IMG/VR virus record: IMGVR_UViG_3300049846_001717
Coordinates: 1 to 64,000 of that record
DNA from: a virus
Length of the DNA: 64,000 nt
Reading direction: 5' to 3' (one strand)
Below the pieces are notes generated by a model, which searched no databases, was not told the DNA's origin, and saw nothing but the letters and a program-made list of their open reading frames with translations. Positions 33,225-40,208 of the stretch are shown piece by piece. The translations under genes were made by a program, and so were the position numbers. Positions within the stretch are counted from its first letter, which is position 1; every line of letters begins with the position of its first letter.

Positions 33225-33452
33225 CTATCGAGAATTTCGTGATTTAATATGTCTGGAGTAAGTTTCTGTTTGCGAATGGCAATTGGGACAGAGTAATCTT
33301 AGATTCGATGACAAATTATTCTTGTTATCGCCGTCGATGTGATCTAATTGAAGAACCAATCTCTTACCTCTAAAGATCGAACAGTGACTAACAATTCGAA
33401 ACGGAGCAATATCAATCCTATCGGAAGTGGTCAGGGTGGGATTCGAACCCAC
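33225..33452 (-). CDS. HNH endonuclease fragment
   Basis: The last about 45 residues carry an HNH core (QLDHIDGDNKNNLSSNLRLL, CPNCHSQTE). The frame continues upstream into tRNA-Val, so the true start must lie downstream of about 33427, and no good ATG or SD is visible there. It is AT-rich and may be a truncated homing endonuclease. Confidence 0.5.
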   Translation of the reverse strand: MGSNPTLTTSDRIDIAPFRIVSHCSIFRGKRLVLQLDHIDGDNKNNLSSNLRLLCPNCHSQTETYSRHIKSRNSR

Positions 33453-33502
33453 GGGATGCCGCGGTGTAGGCGCGGTGCACTAGGCCTCTATGCGACCCGA
33501 CC
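33428..33502 (-). tRNA. tRNA-Val(UAC) with C33
   Basis: Stem CCGCG/CGCGG encloses loop CCTACAC, giving UAC at 34-36, but position 33 is C instead of the near-universal U. Other arms are standard. No CCA is encoded. Confidence 0.8.
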
Positions 33503-33504
33503 AT

Positions 33505-33638
33505 TATGTTGTGTGGACTGCTGTAGACTGTAGTAAGGAAGCTCTACGTCGCCGTGAACTCATTAAGTGGCTACAGATTTGGAATTCATTGAAGTTGTCT
33601 TTTGACGGGTGGATTACCCACTTCGTTAAATTCCTACC
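33505..33638 (-). other. Stem-closed element before tRNA-Val(UAC)
   Basis: TTGTGTGG pairs with CCACACAA over 8 bp, closing about 118 nt. Its 3' end is 2 nt before the tRNA 5' end. Internal stems (GTGGGT, CTGTAG/CTACAG) are seen, but no T-arm or gene. Confidence 0.4.
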
Positions 33639-33648
33639 ACACAACAAG

Positions 33649-33732
33649 TACCGGAGAAGGGAGTCGAACCCTTAGAGCCGAAGCCCACTCGATCTTAAGC
33701 CGAGCGTGTACTGCCAATCCCACCACACCGGT
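33649..33732 (-). tRNA. tRNA-Leu(UAA)
   Basis: Class-II fold with stem CTCGG/TCGAG and loop CTTAAGA, anticodon UAA. The variable arm is long, as expected for Leu. One acceptor pair is U:U. No CCA is encoded. Confidence 0.9.
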
Positions 33733-33739
33733 ATATCAG

Positions 33740-33813
33740 TGCCGGCCACGAGACTCGAACTCGTAAGATCCTGTTTTTGAGACAGGAATGTCTGCCAATT
33801 GCATCAGACCGGC
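33740..33813 (-). tRNA. tRNA-Leu(CAA) anticodon, short variable loop
   Basis: Stem CCTGT/ACAGG, loop CTCAAAA, anticodon CAA. The variable loop is only ATCTT, a class-I length, while bacterial Leu tRNAs are class II. A normal class-II CAA gene lies 84 nt away. The gene at 37721 (CAG) has the same plan. Confidence 0.8.
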
Positions 33814-33896
33814 ATATTGAATCTAGAGCTTCCCGCCCGAATACCAGGGACACGGTTATCTCAGCGTAGAGTGGCCACTCTCGCTTTTCGACTCAG

Positions 33897-33978
33897 TGCT
33901 CCAGAAGGGACTCGAACCCTTAAGCCGTTGGGGCAGAAGTTTTTGAGACTTCCGTGTATACCATTCCACCACCGGAGC
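33897..33978 (-). tRNA. tRNA-Leu(CAA), class II
   Basis: Stem GAAGT/ACTTC with loop CTCAAAA, anticodon CAA, and a variable arm of about 14 nt. Acceptor GCTCCGG/CTGGAGC. No CCA is encoded. Confidence 0.9.
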
Positions 33979-34040
33979 ATTGTGTAATCGTTGATCACGG
34001 AGCATTACGACTCCGGCCTTTCGGCTATGGTCCAACAAAA

Positions 34041-34148
34041 TACCGGTGGATGGATTTGAACCATCACTTATCGAAAGGTAATGAGCCTCTCAGTTGACAT
34101 GTTCACCAGCTGTGTGAACACCGCTTCTTCCAATTGAGCGACACCGGC
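34041..34148 (-). tRNA. tRNA(CAU) with hairpin insert after the D-arm
   Basis: Acceptor GCCGGTG/CACCGGT region, T-loop TTCAAAT and anticodon arm with loop CTCATTA (CAU) are standard. Between D-arm (GCTCAATTGGAAG) and anticodon stem about 33 extra nt form a 7-bp hairpin (TGTTCAC/GTGAACA). Met or lysidine-type Ile is possible. Confidence 0.7.
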
Positions 34149-34152
34149 ATTT

Positions 34153-34302
34153 CTATTTCTTCTTTGCGACGTACTTGTGATTTGGATGAAACCACGTGCA
34201 GGCACACGGTTTACCAATCGTGCTATGACACTGACCTTCACTTAAGTGGTGATATTTGGCCGTATGACCACAATCACACTTCACGTTCTTTGGAATCGTC
34301 AT
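34153..34302 (-). CDS. Small Cys/His-rich protein, zinc-binding
   Basis: A 49-residue frame (MTIPKNVKCDCGHTAKYHHL...), with CDCGH, QCHS, CACTWFH and HKY giving a likely zinc site. Its start lies 2 nt from the tRNA-Leu(UAG) 3' end. A similar class of Cys-rich mini-proteins is found at 36154 and 36297. Confidence 0.7.
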   Translation of the reverse strand: MTIPKNVKCDCGHTAKYHHLSEGQCHSTIGKPCACTWFHPNHKYVAKKK

Positions 34303-34303
34303 A

Positions 34304-34386
34304 TGCGGATGAAGGGAGTCGAACCCTTAACCTATTCAGTACTAGATCCTAAGTCTAGCGCGTACTGCCAATCCCGCCACACCCGC
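34304..34386 (-). tRNA. tRNA-Leu(UAG)
   Basis: Class-II fold with stem CTAGA/TCTAG, loop CTTAGGA, anticodon UAG and a long variable arm. The anticodon pairs with CUA codons and is not a suppressor. No CCA is encoded. Confidence 0.9.
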
Positions 34387-34607
34387 GTATCGTACGTTTT
34401 TGGTAGAACGTACAAACTATCCGAGAGATGCCCCTCCGGCCAATCCATTTTGACGGAATGGATAAACCGTGTTGTTTCCCCGCTACCAAATGATGGTCCT
34501 GTCTATCGGATGCCTTGTCAGTGCGCCGTCATTACGGCGTGCGTCAGAATCGATGAACGTTTCCTAGGACATTCATAAACCCCTCGGCCCTTACTCCTAT
34601 AAGTATA
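34387..34607 (-). other. Intergenic region between AAA+ gene and tRNA-Leu(UAG)
   Basis: A GTACGTT/AACGTAC hairpin lies next to the tRNA. GTATACTTATAG near 34595 resembles the TATTTATAG motif and might start the tRNA transcript. No gene is supported on either strand. Confidence 0.35.
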
Positions 34608-35990
34608 CTACATCACCGCGTTTTTGGCAAGCCCCGGTCGATTTTTCAGTTTATTCCGAAATCGAAATATTGGAGTTTGCTGTTCCACCGGGGTCGGTTC
34701 AACCGTGGTCGGTGGGGTTGCCACGAACTCGACGGGTTGAAGGGCTTCCGTTACCGTATCTCGCATCATTATGAACAGTTCACCCTGTGCGGCCGCCATG
34801 CTGATCTCTCGTTCCTTGTACTTCTGGCTGAACCGTTCTGCGCCGTCGGTATCACCAGGAAAGAACTTCAAATAGAGCTTGACGAGTTGTTGCCGTGATG
34901 CGTTGTCCACCAGAATCCGTCGGTCAATGCGACCAGGTCGAATCAACGCCGGATCCAAATGTTCGATATGGTTGGTGGTCATGATGATGATACGGGGCGA
35001 ATCGGACACCATAACACCATCGATGGAATTCAAGACTTCACTGAACGAGGCCGTGCGCTTCTTTGGCGCGTCCTCTTTCTTATCACCAGAAGAGGGTTCG
35101 GGCTCTTCGTTCATCAAAATCGTTGACGACCGCGAACTCATACCCAACAACGTGGCGTCTACATCTTCAATCAAGAGGATGCTATTACCCGGCAAACTAC
35201 TCAACGACACATCCATTTTCATCATCTGTTCCGACGTATATCGGCAGATGGTCATATTGAGTTCAGATGCCAACGTTCGAACCAACGTGGTTTTACCGTT
35301 GCCCGGCGGGCCATATAGGATGTAGCCGCGGCGAAATGGCACACCCAATCCCAAATACCAATCTTTCTTTGCAAGAAACTGACGAATGTCTGTGGCCAAC
35401 ATGTCGATGGTATTGTTGTCATCGATGACCGTTTCCTTGCTTCGTTTTGCGGTATACCCGACGACCACCCATCCGTTTTGTGACGTCCATTGCATGACCG
35501 GAACCGTGTCCGTTCGCAACGATGCATTGTATGCATCCGTCATGTGTTTGAGAAACGATTCCACAATCTTTCGACTGTTGCGACCCGTTCGGGCCAGATG
35601 GATCTTTCGAACTTCCATTGTCGATTCTTTATTGGCTTTTTCCGAGGAGAACGACACGAAGATTCGTTTTCCTTCATGAAGAATCTTGAACGAACCGGTT
35701 TTTGGACGAAGACGGGGCGTATAGACGTAGGTACCGTTTTTCTGTCGTGTGTAATCCCATGTGGTGTTCATCACGTTGATCCGTCGATCCGTGTGATGAT
35801 TATCGAAATACCAATTGACGACTACGCTGACTTCCAGTTCGGTCGAAAATCGAAAGTACGAGAATGCTCTAGACCAATATTTGCTAAACGTCGATTTTGC
35901 CAGTGTAACGGCCGTACCCATCAATCCAAGAACAAAGCCACCTTGGAACAGTGGATTCTGCGTCAATCCTTCAAATAACGGTAACGTCAT
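34608..35990 (-). CDS. BCS1-like AAA+ ATPase with N-terminal membrane helix
   Basis: A 460-residue protein. A hydrophobic helix near residues 18-33 (GFVLGLMGTAVTLA) is followed by a BCS1-type middle domain and a AAA+ core: Walker A YGPPGNGKTTL, Walker B ILLIEDVDA, and TTNHIEHLDPALIRPGRID (sensor/second region of homology). BCS1-type ATPases translocate folded proteins in mitochondria. Homologs occur in large phages, with unknown roles. The C-terminus is Pro-rich. Confidence 0.85.
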   Translation of the reverse strand: MTLPLFEGLTQNPLFQGGFVLGLMGTAVTLAKSTFSKYWSRAFSYFRFSTELEVSVVVNWYFDNHHTDRRINVMNTTWDYTRQKNGTYVYTPRLRPKTGSFKILHEGKRIFVSFSSEKANKESTMEVRKIHLARTGRNSRKIVESFLKHMTDAYNASLRTDTVPVMQWTSQNGWVVVGYTAKRSKETVIDDNNTIDMLATDIRQFLAKKDWYLGLGVPFRRGYILYGPPGNGKTTLVRTLASELNMTICRYTSEQMMKMDVSLSSLPGNSILLIEDVDATLLGMSSRSSTILMNEEPEPSSGDKKEDAPKKRTASFSEVLNSIDGVMVSDSPRIIIMTTNHIEHLDPALIRPGRIDRRILVDNASRQQLVKLYLKFFPGDTDGAERFSQKYKEREISMAAAQGELFIMMRDTVTEALQPVEFVATPPTTVEPTPVEQQTPIFRFRNKLKNRPGLAKNAVM

Positions 35991-36154
35991 TGGTCCGTGT
36001 GTGTAGGGTTTTCAAATTCAGGAGCACCAAGCTCTGCCGCGAATTCCGGATCCACCGCGGCTAATTGTCGATGGGCCGACACTTGTAGGAATATTGACTC
36101 TCGTTCTTTTTCAGTCATATCGTCTACATCGATATATTTGATCATATCGAACAT
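35987..36154 (-). CDS. Small acidic hypothetical protein
   Basis: 55 residues from the ATG at 36154, which overlaps the TAA of the zinc-ribbon gene (TAATG); a longer frame begins upstream but conflicts with it. Sequence MFDMIKYIDVDDMTEKERES is helical and acidic. Its stop overlaps the AAA+ gene start by 4 nt, so the small genes are coupled. Confidence 0.6.
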   Translation of the reverse strand: MFDMIKYIDVDDMTEKERESIFLQVSAHRQLAAVDPEFAAELGAPEFENPTHTDQ

Positions 36155-36300
36155 TAGTAACAGCCACCACACCAACTTTGATGATAACTATGACGGTCTT
36201 CCCATTCAACCGGCCGTGGTGCCGGACGTCGTTCTCGGTATTCTGCAACCCGTCCACACCCGGGACATTCGTATACCGTGATGAAGTACCAGCATTTCAC
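36154..36300 (-). CDS. Small zinc-ribbon protein, GTG start
   Basis: 48 residues read from GTG at 36300, overlapping the TGA of the previous gene. ECPGCGRVAEY and SWCGGCY form two CxxC knuckles. This is a probable nucleic-acid or protein-binding mini zinc ribbon. Confidence 0.6.
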   Translation of the reverse strand: MKCWYFITVYECPGCGRVAEYRERRPAPRPVEWEDRHSYHQSWCGGCY

Positions 36301-36452
36301 GGCTTTTGATGTTTGTTTTTGGGTCGATGATGACAGCTTGAACACTTTTCCCCCGGCCGTACTTTGGCCATATCACATGAACACCACTGACTTCGAGCAC
36401 CTTTCGGGGTGGTTTTCTTCACCCGATTTTCTTTTTTGAGCGGATATTTCAT
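36297..36452 (-). CDS. Small Cys-rich protein
   Basis: 51 residues, start 36452, basic N-terminus (MKYPLKKENRVKKTTPKGAR), then WCSCD and CSSCHH as a likely zinc site. The start is 2 nt after the tRNA-Arg(UCU) 3' end. No family is recognised. Confidence 0.65.
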   Translation of the reverse strand: MKYPLKKENRVKKTTPKGARSQWCSCDMAKVRPGEKCSSCHHRPKNKHQKP

Positions 36453-36453
36453 A

Positions 36454-36527
36454 CGCCCCCGGCAGGATTCGAACCTGCACTAATGGAGATTAGAAGTCTC
36501 CCTGACTGTCCTGTTGCCGACGGGGGC
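36454..36527 (-). tRNA. tRNA-Arg(UCU)
   Basis: Stem GGAGA/TCTCC and loop CTTCTAA give UCU. The acceptor is GCCCCCG/CGGGGGC and the D-stem is only 3 bp. N73 is G. No CCA is encoded. Confidence 0.88.
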
Positions 36528-37200
36528 TTATTGTAATAGTTCGAGTTGACCTCGGAGTACGTCTTTCAACCGGACTTTCTTATCCGATCGATGATCGGTG
36601 ACGATACCGTCCTGTTCCCGATACGTTCGAATCTTATCGCCTCGCATTCCCGAACCTACAAGCTGTTTGCGGTCACCATCGGCTTGCCGTTTCGATTGTT
36701 CGGCCATATACGTGGCTACTCGATGTTCCAACAGTTCACGAGCAGTACGACGATTCTGATGTTGACTCTTCTCTGCGGCTTTCGCTTCGATCTTTGTTGG
36801 TTCGTGCCGCATGATGACACATGATTCAGTCTTGTTACGATGTTGACCGCCGGGGCCGGAATCCTTAGTGGTAAACGTCGTAATGTCTGATTCCTTCAAT
36901 CGCCATGACGCAGGTTCTTTGATCTCAAAGACGGCTACGGTGACGGTTGATGTGTGAACCCGACCACGACGTTCGGTGGGCGGAATACGTTGCCATCGAT
37001 GACCACCTGATTCATTCATCAATAATCGGAGCTTTGAATCGGTGCCTTCGATGATCAGGTCAAAGACTACCTCGGTTCTCCGAAATCACGGACGCGCCGA
37101 GACGAGAGGCAAACGACAGATAGATGTTGGCTTGGTTGGACACGAGCAGTTTTGCATCAGTGCCACCTTCACCAGGTCGGATTTCTACGAGGTATTTCAT
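36528..37200 (-). CDS. Class-I peptide release factor with prfB-like +1 frameshift
   Basis: Frame 1 starts at 37200 (MKYLVEIRPGEGGTDAKLLV...) and stops at TGA 37060-37062 after 46 codons. Skipping one T of CTT-TGA-C continues in +1 frame as DLIIEGTDSKLRLLMNESGG and ends at 36528, about 223 residues in total. The catalytic GGQ is in SGPGGQHRNKTES, and the recognition segment RIPPTERRGRVHTS has PPT, like RF1's PxT, not RF2's SPF. GAGGT sits 3 nt before CTT, as in bacterial prfB. The N-terminal domain 1 is absent. Confidence 0.85.
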
Positions 37201-37222
37201 CGAAATTCTCATTAAAGGAAAG

Positions 37223-37299
37223 TGCTCCTAGTGGGACTCGAACCCACACTTGACGGCTTCTCGAACCGTTGACTCTGCCTGAGATTGGTCTACAGGAGC
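37223..37299 (-). tRNA. tRNA-Leu(GAG)-like
   Basis: Acceptor GCTCCTG/TAGGAGC, T-arm GTGGG/CCCAC, D-arm GAC/GTC. The best anticodon arm is ACGGT/GCCGT with loop TCGAGAA, so 34-36 read GAG and position 33 is C. The variable loop is short. Other loop alignments are possible, so the isotype is uncertain. Confidence 0.6.
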
Positions 37300-37343
37300 A
37301 TTAATGTCGGTTTTGAGAGAACCGACAAACTCGTATGACTCGC

Positions 37344-37613
37344 TTAGGCGATCGTCCATTCGGAAATGGAGCGGCCCTTTGCAGCGGGACGGCTCGAGTA
37401 CGTATACCCGACCTGTTCGAAGCCATTGCTGAATGCAGCATTGATGAAGCTCAAACGAGTACGGACCTTCATTTCATCGATGCCGTTCTTGCCGAGGTAG
37501 TTGTGCGCGTCATCGGCCGTTACAACGCCCGACGAACGACGATTTGCGAGGCTACGTAGATAGCCACGGAGGCCCGATACCATCTTTTCACGCTTCTGAT
37601 TTGACATAGACAT
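37344..37613 (-). CDS. Hypothetical protein
   Basis: 89 residues from ATG at 37613 (SD AAGGAG); a longer frame starts at 37652. Sequence MSMSNQKREKMVSGLRGYLR is basic and the centre (VVTADDAHNYLGKNGIDEMK) could be a helix-turn-helix. DNA or RNA binding is possible. Confidence 0.6.
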   Translation of the reverse strand: MSMSNQKREKMVSGLRGYLRSLANRRSSGVVTADDAHNYLGKNGIDEMKVRTRLSFINAAFSNGFEQVGYTYSSRPAAKGRSISEWTIA

Positions 37614-37720
37614 TAGTGTCTCCTTGATTACAATGTGAAGGTGATTCTCCACATCATACCGAAAGATAGTTCACATGTCGTCTTCTGTCAAGTCGTTGAT
37701 ATTACCTAGATTGTAGACAA

Positions 37721-37794
37721 TGCACTCGGTGGGACTCGAACCCACAAGATTTCGCTTCTGAGACGAAAATGTCTGCCAATTGCATCACGAGTGC
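37721..37794 (-). tRNA. tRNA(CAG), Leu anticodon, short variable loop
   Basis: Stem TTCGT/GCGAA with loop CTCAGAA, anticodon CAG. The variable loop is ATCTT, as in the CAA gene at 33740, with which it shares D-arm ATGCAATTGGCAGACAT. These two form a sub-family. Confidence 0.8.
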
Positions 37795-37797
37795 GTA

Positions 37798-37871
37798 TAG
37801 CGCTTATGGGAATCGAACCCATCATCAACTGATTGAAAGTCAGTGGTCCAGAACCGATAGACGGAAGCGCC
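37798..37871 (-). tRNA. tRNA-Glu(UUC), second copy
   Basis: Stem ACTGA/TCAGT, loop CTTTCAA, anticodon UUC. It differs from the copy at 31934 in acceptor and T-arm, so it is not a recent duplicate. No CCA is encoded. Confidence 0.9.
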
Positions 37872-37942
37872 GTGCAGGGTTGTTGTTCGCTAGTCATCGG
37901 CCGATGGCATCGCTCCCGCCAGTAACTCCCCAAACTGGCTCA

Positions 37943-38014
37943 TAGCTCTAACGGGAATCGAACCCGTCTTTGCGCCTTGAGAGGGCGCCGTCCTCGCCGA
38001 TAGACGATAGAGCC
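37943..38014 (-). tRNA. tRNA-Glu(CUC)
   Basis: Stem GCGCC/GGCGC and loop CTCTCAA give CUC. The acceptor GGCTCTA is almost that of the UUC gene at 31934. No CCA is encoded. Confidence 0.9.
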
Positions 38015-38029
38015 ATACATTAATACATA

Positions 38030-38106
38030 GTCGAAGTGGCGAGATTTGAACTCGCATGATGTCCTGTATCCGAAACAGGCGACTTGCCAATTAGTCCACA
38101 CTTCGA
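38030..38106 (-). tRNA. tRNA-Pro(CGG)
   Basis: Stem CCTGT/ACAGG, loop TTCGGAT, anticodon CGG. Acceptor TCGAAGT/ACTTCGA with C73. A long structured element ends 2 nt before its 5' end. Confidence 0.88.
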
Positions 38107-38107
38107 T

Positions 38108-38372
38108 TTGGTGTAATAAACCATCCGGCGGCGAATTCTGCCCCACAACCACCGACGCTAGACCGAGAGGAGTTGCCATGCCGTAGGTAAAGAATCTCGG
38201 ATCTCCCACGAGTTTAGCTGAGCACCCGGCATTGGGAGTGGACTAAGTTGCCCGTATCGAAGGCGAGAAACTGGATTCGACCGACACGACCTCGGTATAC
38301 AGTGACTAACGCGTGCTAAACTCGTATCCATTGCATGTTTCTGCGGTCTTCATATCTACTACACCAATTACT
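38108..38372 (-). ncRNA. Stem-closed structured RNA candidate before tRNA-Pro(CGG)
   Basis: TTGGTGTA pairs with TACACCAA (8 bp) around about 250 nt. Inside, ACGAGTTTAGC pairs perfectly with GCTAAACTCGT (11 bp). No frame is supported. Its closing stem ends 1-2 nt from a tRNA, like the elements at 33096 and 33505. Confidence 0.45.
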
Positions 38373-38400
38373 TGGAAACTTCAAACGTTATTCCAAATAA

Positions 38401-38477
38401 GTCGGAGTGGTGAGAATCGAACTCACTCGAATACCCTGATTCCAAGTCAGGGAGGCTCCCGGCGCCTTTCACTCCGA
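38401..38477 (-). tRNA. tRNA-Pro(UGG), second copy
   Basis: Stem CCTGA/TCAGG, loop CTTGGAA, anticodon UGG. Acceptor TCGGAGT/ACTCCGA, C73, closely like the Pro(CGG) gene. No CCA is encoded. Confidence 0.9.
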
Positions 38478-38553
38478 TACTACTCTAGATAGATCTTCAC
38501 TACTTCTCCGATATTCCGCCTCGGGCAATGTCGCCTCGGTACCGTGCGTTCCG

Positions 38554-39240
38554 CTATGCCGCATCCTCGTGAAGATCAAAATCGGACTCCAACATCGCTG
38601 CGCCGTACTTATTCTGCATTTTCGGATTTCGGGAGTTGTCCTTGTTGTGCTGACTCCATCCCATCGACTTGCTGACCTTCCCGTACAGACCACCCTTGAA
38701 AATCTTGTTGTGCAACTCCTGGTGCCGGCTATCGTAGGTCGTGTCCGGAATCCAATGATGGGTGATGATGTTCGGCGTGATCGCCAACACGAACCAATAG
38801 TCATGTTTGACGAAGTAGCCTTTCTTGTCGATCTTTTTCTTGTACGGAAATCCGACGTAGTCGGACCACTCACGATATTGAAAATACGACTTCAACTTCT
38901 CGCTCAGCGATTCGTATTTCTCGACTGTGATCCATCCCAACTTCTGGTTCCGAGGTTCCAACTGGCCGGTACGCCAGTTCATCCACAGAAAATCCTCACG
39001 ACGCGAGAACTGATCGCTGTTGACCAAATCCAACGCCTGCCGAATGTCTCGAGCATCCGTGCGATTGCGGATGTCTTCCCGCAACACGAATCGCCGTGTC
39101 CATCCGTTCTGATAATGCTCCACCGGTTCCCAGTGTCCTGCGCTTTCGTCACGCGCCCATCGGTTTCGGCGCGTCTTTTCGTACTCCGCCCACAACTTCC
39201 GCAACTTCTTTTCTTCTTCGTCCTTATGTGTACGTTTCAT
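38554..39240 (-). CDS. Hypothetical protein
   Basis: About 228 residues from ATG at 39240 (SD GAGG); a longer frame extends to 39264. It is basic and aromatic-rich (WFVLAITPNIITHHWIPDTT) and ends SDFDLHEDAA. No motif is recognised. It is the largest protein gene inside the tRNA array apart from the AAA+ ATPase. Confidence 0.65.
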   Translation of the reverse strand: MKRTHKDEEEKKLRKLWAEYEKTRRNRWARDESAGHWEPVEHYQNGWTRRFVLREDIRNRTDARDIRQALDLVNSDQFSRREDFLWMNWRTGQLEPRNQKLGWITVEKYESLSEKLKSYFQYREWSDYVGFPYKKKIDKKGYFVKHDYWFVLAITPNIITHHWIPDTTYDSRHQELHNKIFKGGLYGKVSKSMGWSQHNKDNSRNPKMQNKYGAAMLESDFDLHEDAA

Positions 39241-39258
39241 AGAACCTCGTAAAGAAAG

Positions 39259-39332
39259 TGCCAACTCTCGGAATCGAACCGAGCCATGCGGCTCTTCAGA
39301 CCGCCGTTCCGCACCACGTAAACTTAGTTGGC
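39259..39332 (-). tRNA. tRNA-Phe(GAA)
   Basis: Stem GCGGT/GCCGC, loop CTGAAGA, anticodon GAA. Acceptor GCCAACT/AGTTGGC. No CCA is encoded. Confidence 0.9.
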
Positions 39333-39472
39333 TTGGAGCGGGACCGGCTTTTCATTCCGTCAAGGGCTCCCGCTGGACCTGTATATGTGAATGATGGGCG
39401 GTCTTTTGACGGGCCGTTCACAAGAGGCGCCCTGAATCTCGTTACTGAGCCGATTTCACCCATCAAAATGGT
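39333..39472. other. Intergenic, hairpins only
   Basis: GAGCGGGA pairs with TCCCGCT, and another stem lies near 39398. No gene with a start signal is seen on either strand. Confidence 0.35.
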
Positions 39473-39545
39473 GTTCGTATGGTAGTCGGGACCACGCATA
39501 GTGGGCATCGGTCATCCTCCCACAGCTAATCACTACCATACGAAC
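39473..39545 (-). other. 14-bp stem element after tRNA-Ile(GAU)
   Basis: GTTCGTATGGTAGT pairs perfectly with ACTACCATACGAAC around 45 nt. It begins 3 nt after the tRNA 3' end, so it could guide 3' processing or protect the transcript. No U-run follows. Confidence 0.45.
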
Positions 39546-39548
39546 AAG

Positions 39549-39625
39549 TCCGCCCAGTAGGAGTTGAACCTACGTGCAACCAACTAGCCTTTCTACCGTG
39601 TATCAGACGGAGGGCATATGGGCGG
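39549..39625 (-). tRNA. tRNA-Ile(GAU)-like, D-arm replaced
   Basis: Acceptor CCGCCCA/TGGGCGG and T-arm CGTAGG region with TTCAACT are standard. The anticodon arm CCGT/ACGG has loop CTGATAC (GAU). Only TATGCCC precedes it; GCC pairs with GGC 5 nt after the arm. The second GAU gene has ACC/GGT at the same place, a covarying pair that supports this fold. Confidence 0.7.
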
Positions 39626-39681
39626 TTATCTGAGTTACATGCGGATATACTTCAATCTACTACGATCCATCTTGTGTGGCA

Positions 39682-39754
39682 AGCTCCCACCCGGTTCTGA
39701 CCCGGGCTCTCTGCTTTACCAAAGCAGAATGTCAACCACGATCACTATAGGAGC
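39682..39754 (-). tRNA. tRNA-Thr(GGU) with GUC-type T-loop
   Basis: Stem CTGCT/AGCAG, loop TTGGTAA, anticodon GGU. T-stem CCCGG/CCGGG is perfect but the loop is GTCAGAA, lacking the usual TTC start. Acceptor GCTCCTA/TGGGAGC. No CCA is encoded. Confidence 0.8.
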
Positions 39755-39773
39755 GTTCGTGAAACCATTGTAA

Positions 39774-39845
39774 AGCTCCATATGGGAGTTGAACCCATTT
39801 ATCCCGCTTACGAGGCGGGTACATCACCCTTTATGCTTATGGAGC
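39774..39845 (-). tRNA. tRNA-Thr(CGU)
   Basis: Stem CCCGC/GCGGG, loop CTCGTAA, anticodon CGU. All arms are standard. No CCA is encoded. Confidence 0.9.
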
Positions 39846-39914
39846 ATGTGGCTGTGAGATTTTGCACGTTCCCACATTTACTCTCCTCGACTGCTTCTTC
39901 GGAGTACCATCGAA

Positions 39915-40056
39915 CCGCGGGCGTGTTCTGCCATTGAACTATATGTGTACGAGAAGCTGGGCACGGACTGGCACTAAGTATTCCATATTATTCCACACCG
40001 CGTGGCACCGTCTTCAAACTACTCATACGAGGAATTGAACCTCGATCTCACCCTCA
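39915..40056 (-). tRNA. Putative circularly permuted tRNA
   Basis: In transcript order a 3' half comes first (40056-40020): GGGTG, variable AGAT, T-arm CGAGG/CCTCG with TTCAATT, acceptor TATGAGT, A73. After 71 nt the 5' half follows (39948-39915): ACACATA, TA, D-arm GTTC/GAAC, A, CGCCC. Swapped back, the acceptor pairs 6 of 7 and the anticodon stem CGCCC/GGGTG pairs fully. If the split is inside the loop it would read GCGG+TGA, anticodon GGU with C33. Neither half has a partner in normal order. Confidence 0.5.
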
Positions 40057-40129
40057 CGCTAACGGTCAGATTCGAACTGACGGCATCCTCATTACAAGTG
40101 AGGTGCATTGGCCTCTATGCTACGTTAGC
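40057..40129 (-). tRNA. tRNA-Thr(UGU)
   Basis: Stem CCTCA/TGAGG, loop CTTGTAA, anticodon UGU. Acceptor GCTAACG/CGTTAGC with G73. Its 3' end directly abuts the 3' half of the putative permuted tRNA. Confidence 0.9.
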
Positions 40130-40132
40130 AAG

Positions 40133-40208
40133 TCGGCCCGACTGGAGTTGAACCAGTGTGCACCGTCTAACCTTTCAACCGCTTATCAGGCGGAGGGTAT
40201 ACGGGCCG
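40133..40208 (-). tRNA. tRNA-Ile(GAU)-like, D-arm replaced, second copy
   Basis: Acceptor CGGCCCG/CGGGCCG, T-loop TTCAACT, anticodon arm CCGC/GCGG with loop CTGATAA (GAU). TATACCC precedes and GAAAGGTTAG follows the arm, so ACC/GGT form the enclosing stem. The middle 30 nt align with the copy at 39549. Confidence 0.7.

Noticed and set aside
38271-38281. CTGGATTCGAC on the + strand, like a tmRNA 5' box
   Set aside because: No matching 3' tRNA-like end or tag frame on the + strand, and it would run against tRNA genes.
39473-39545. 19-codon frame in the 14-bp stem element (MTDAHYAWSRLP...)
   Set aside because: The SD directly abuts the ATG with no spacing, so translation is unlikely.
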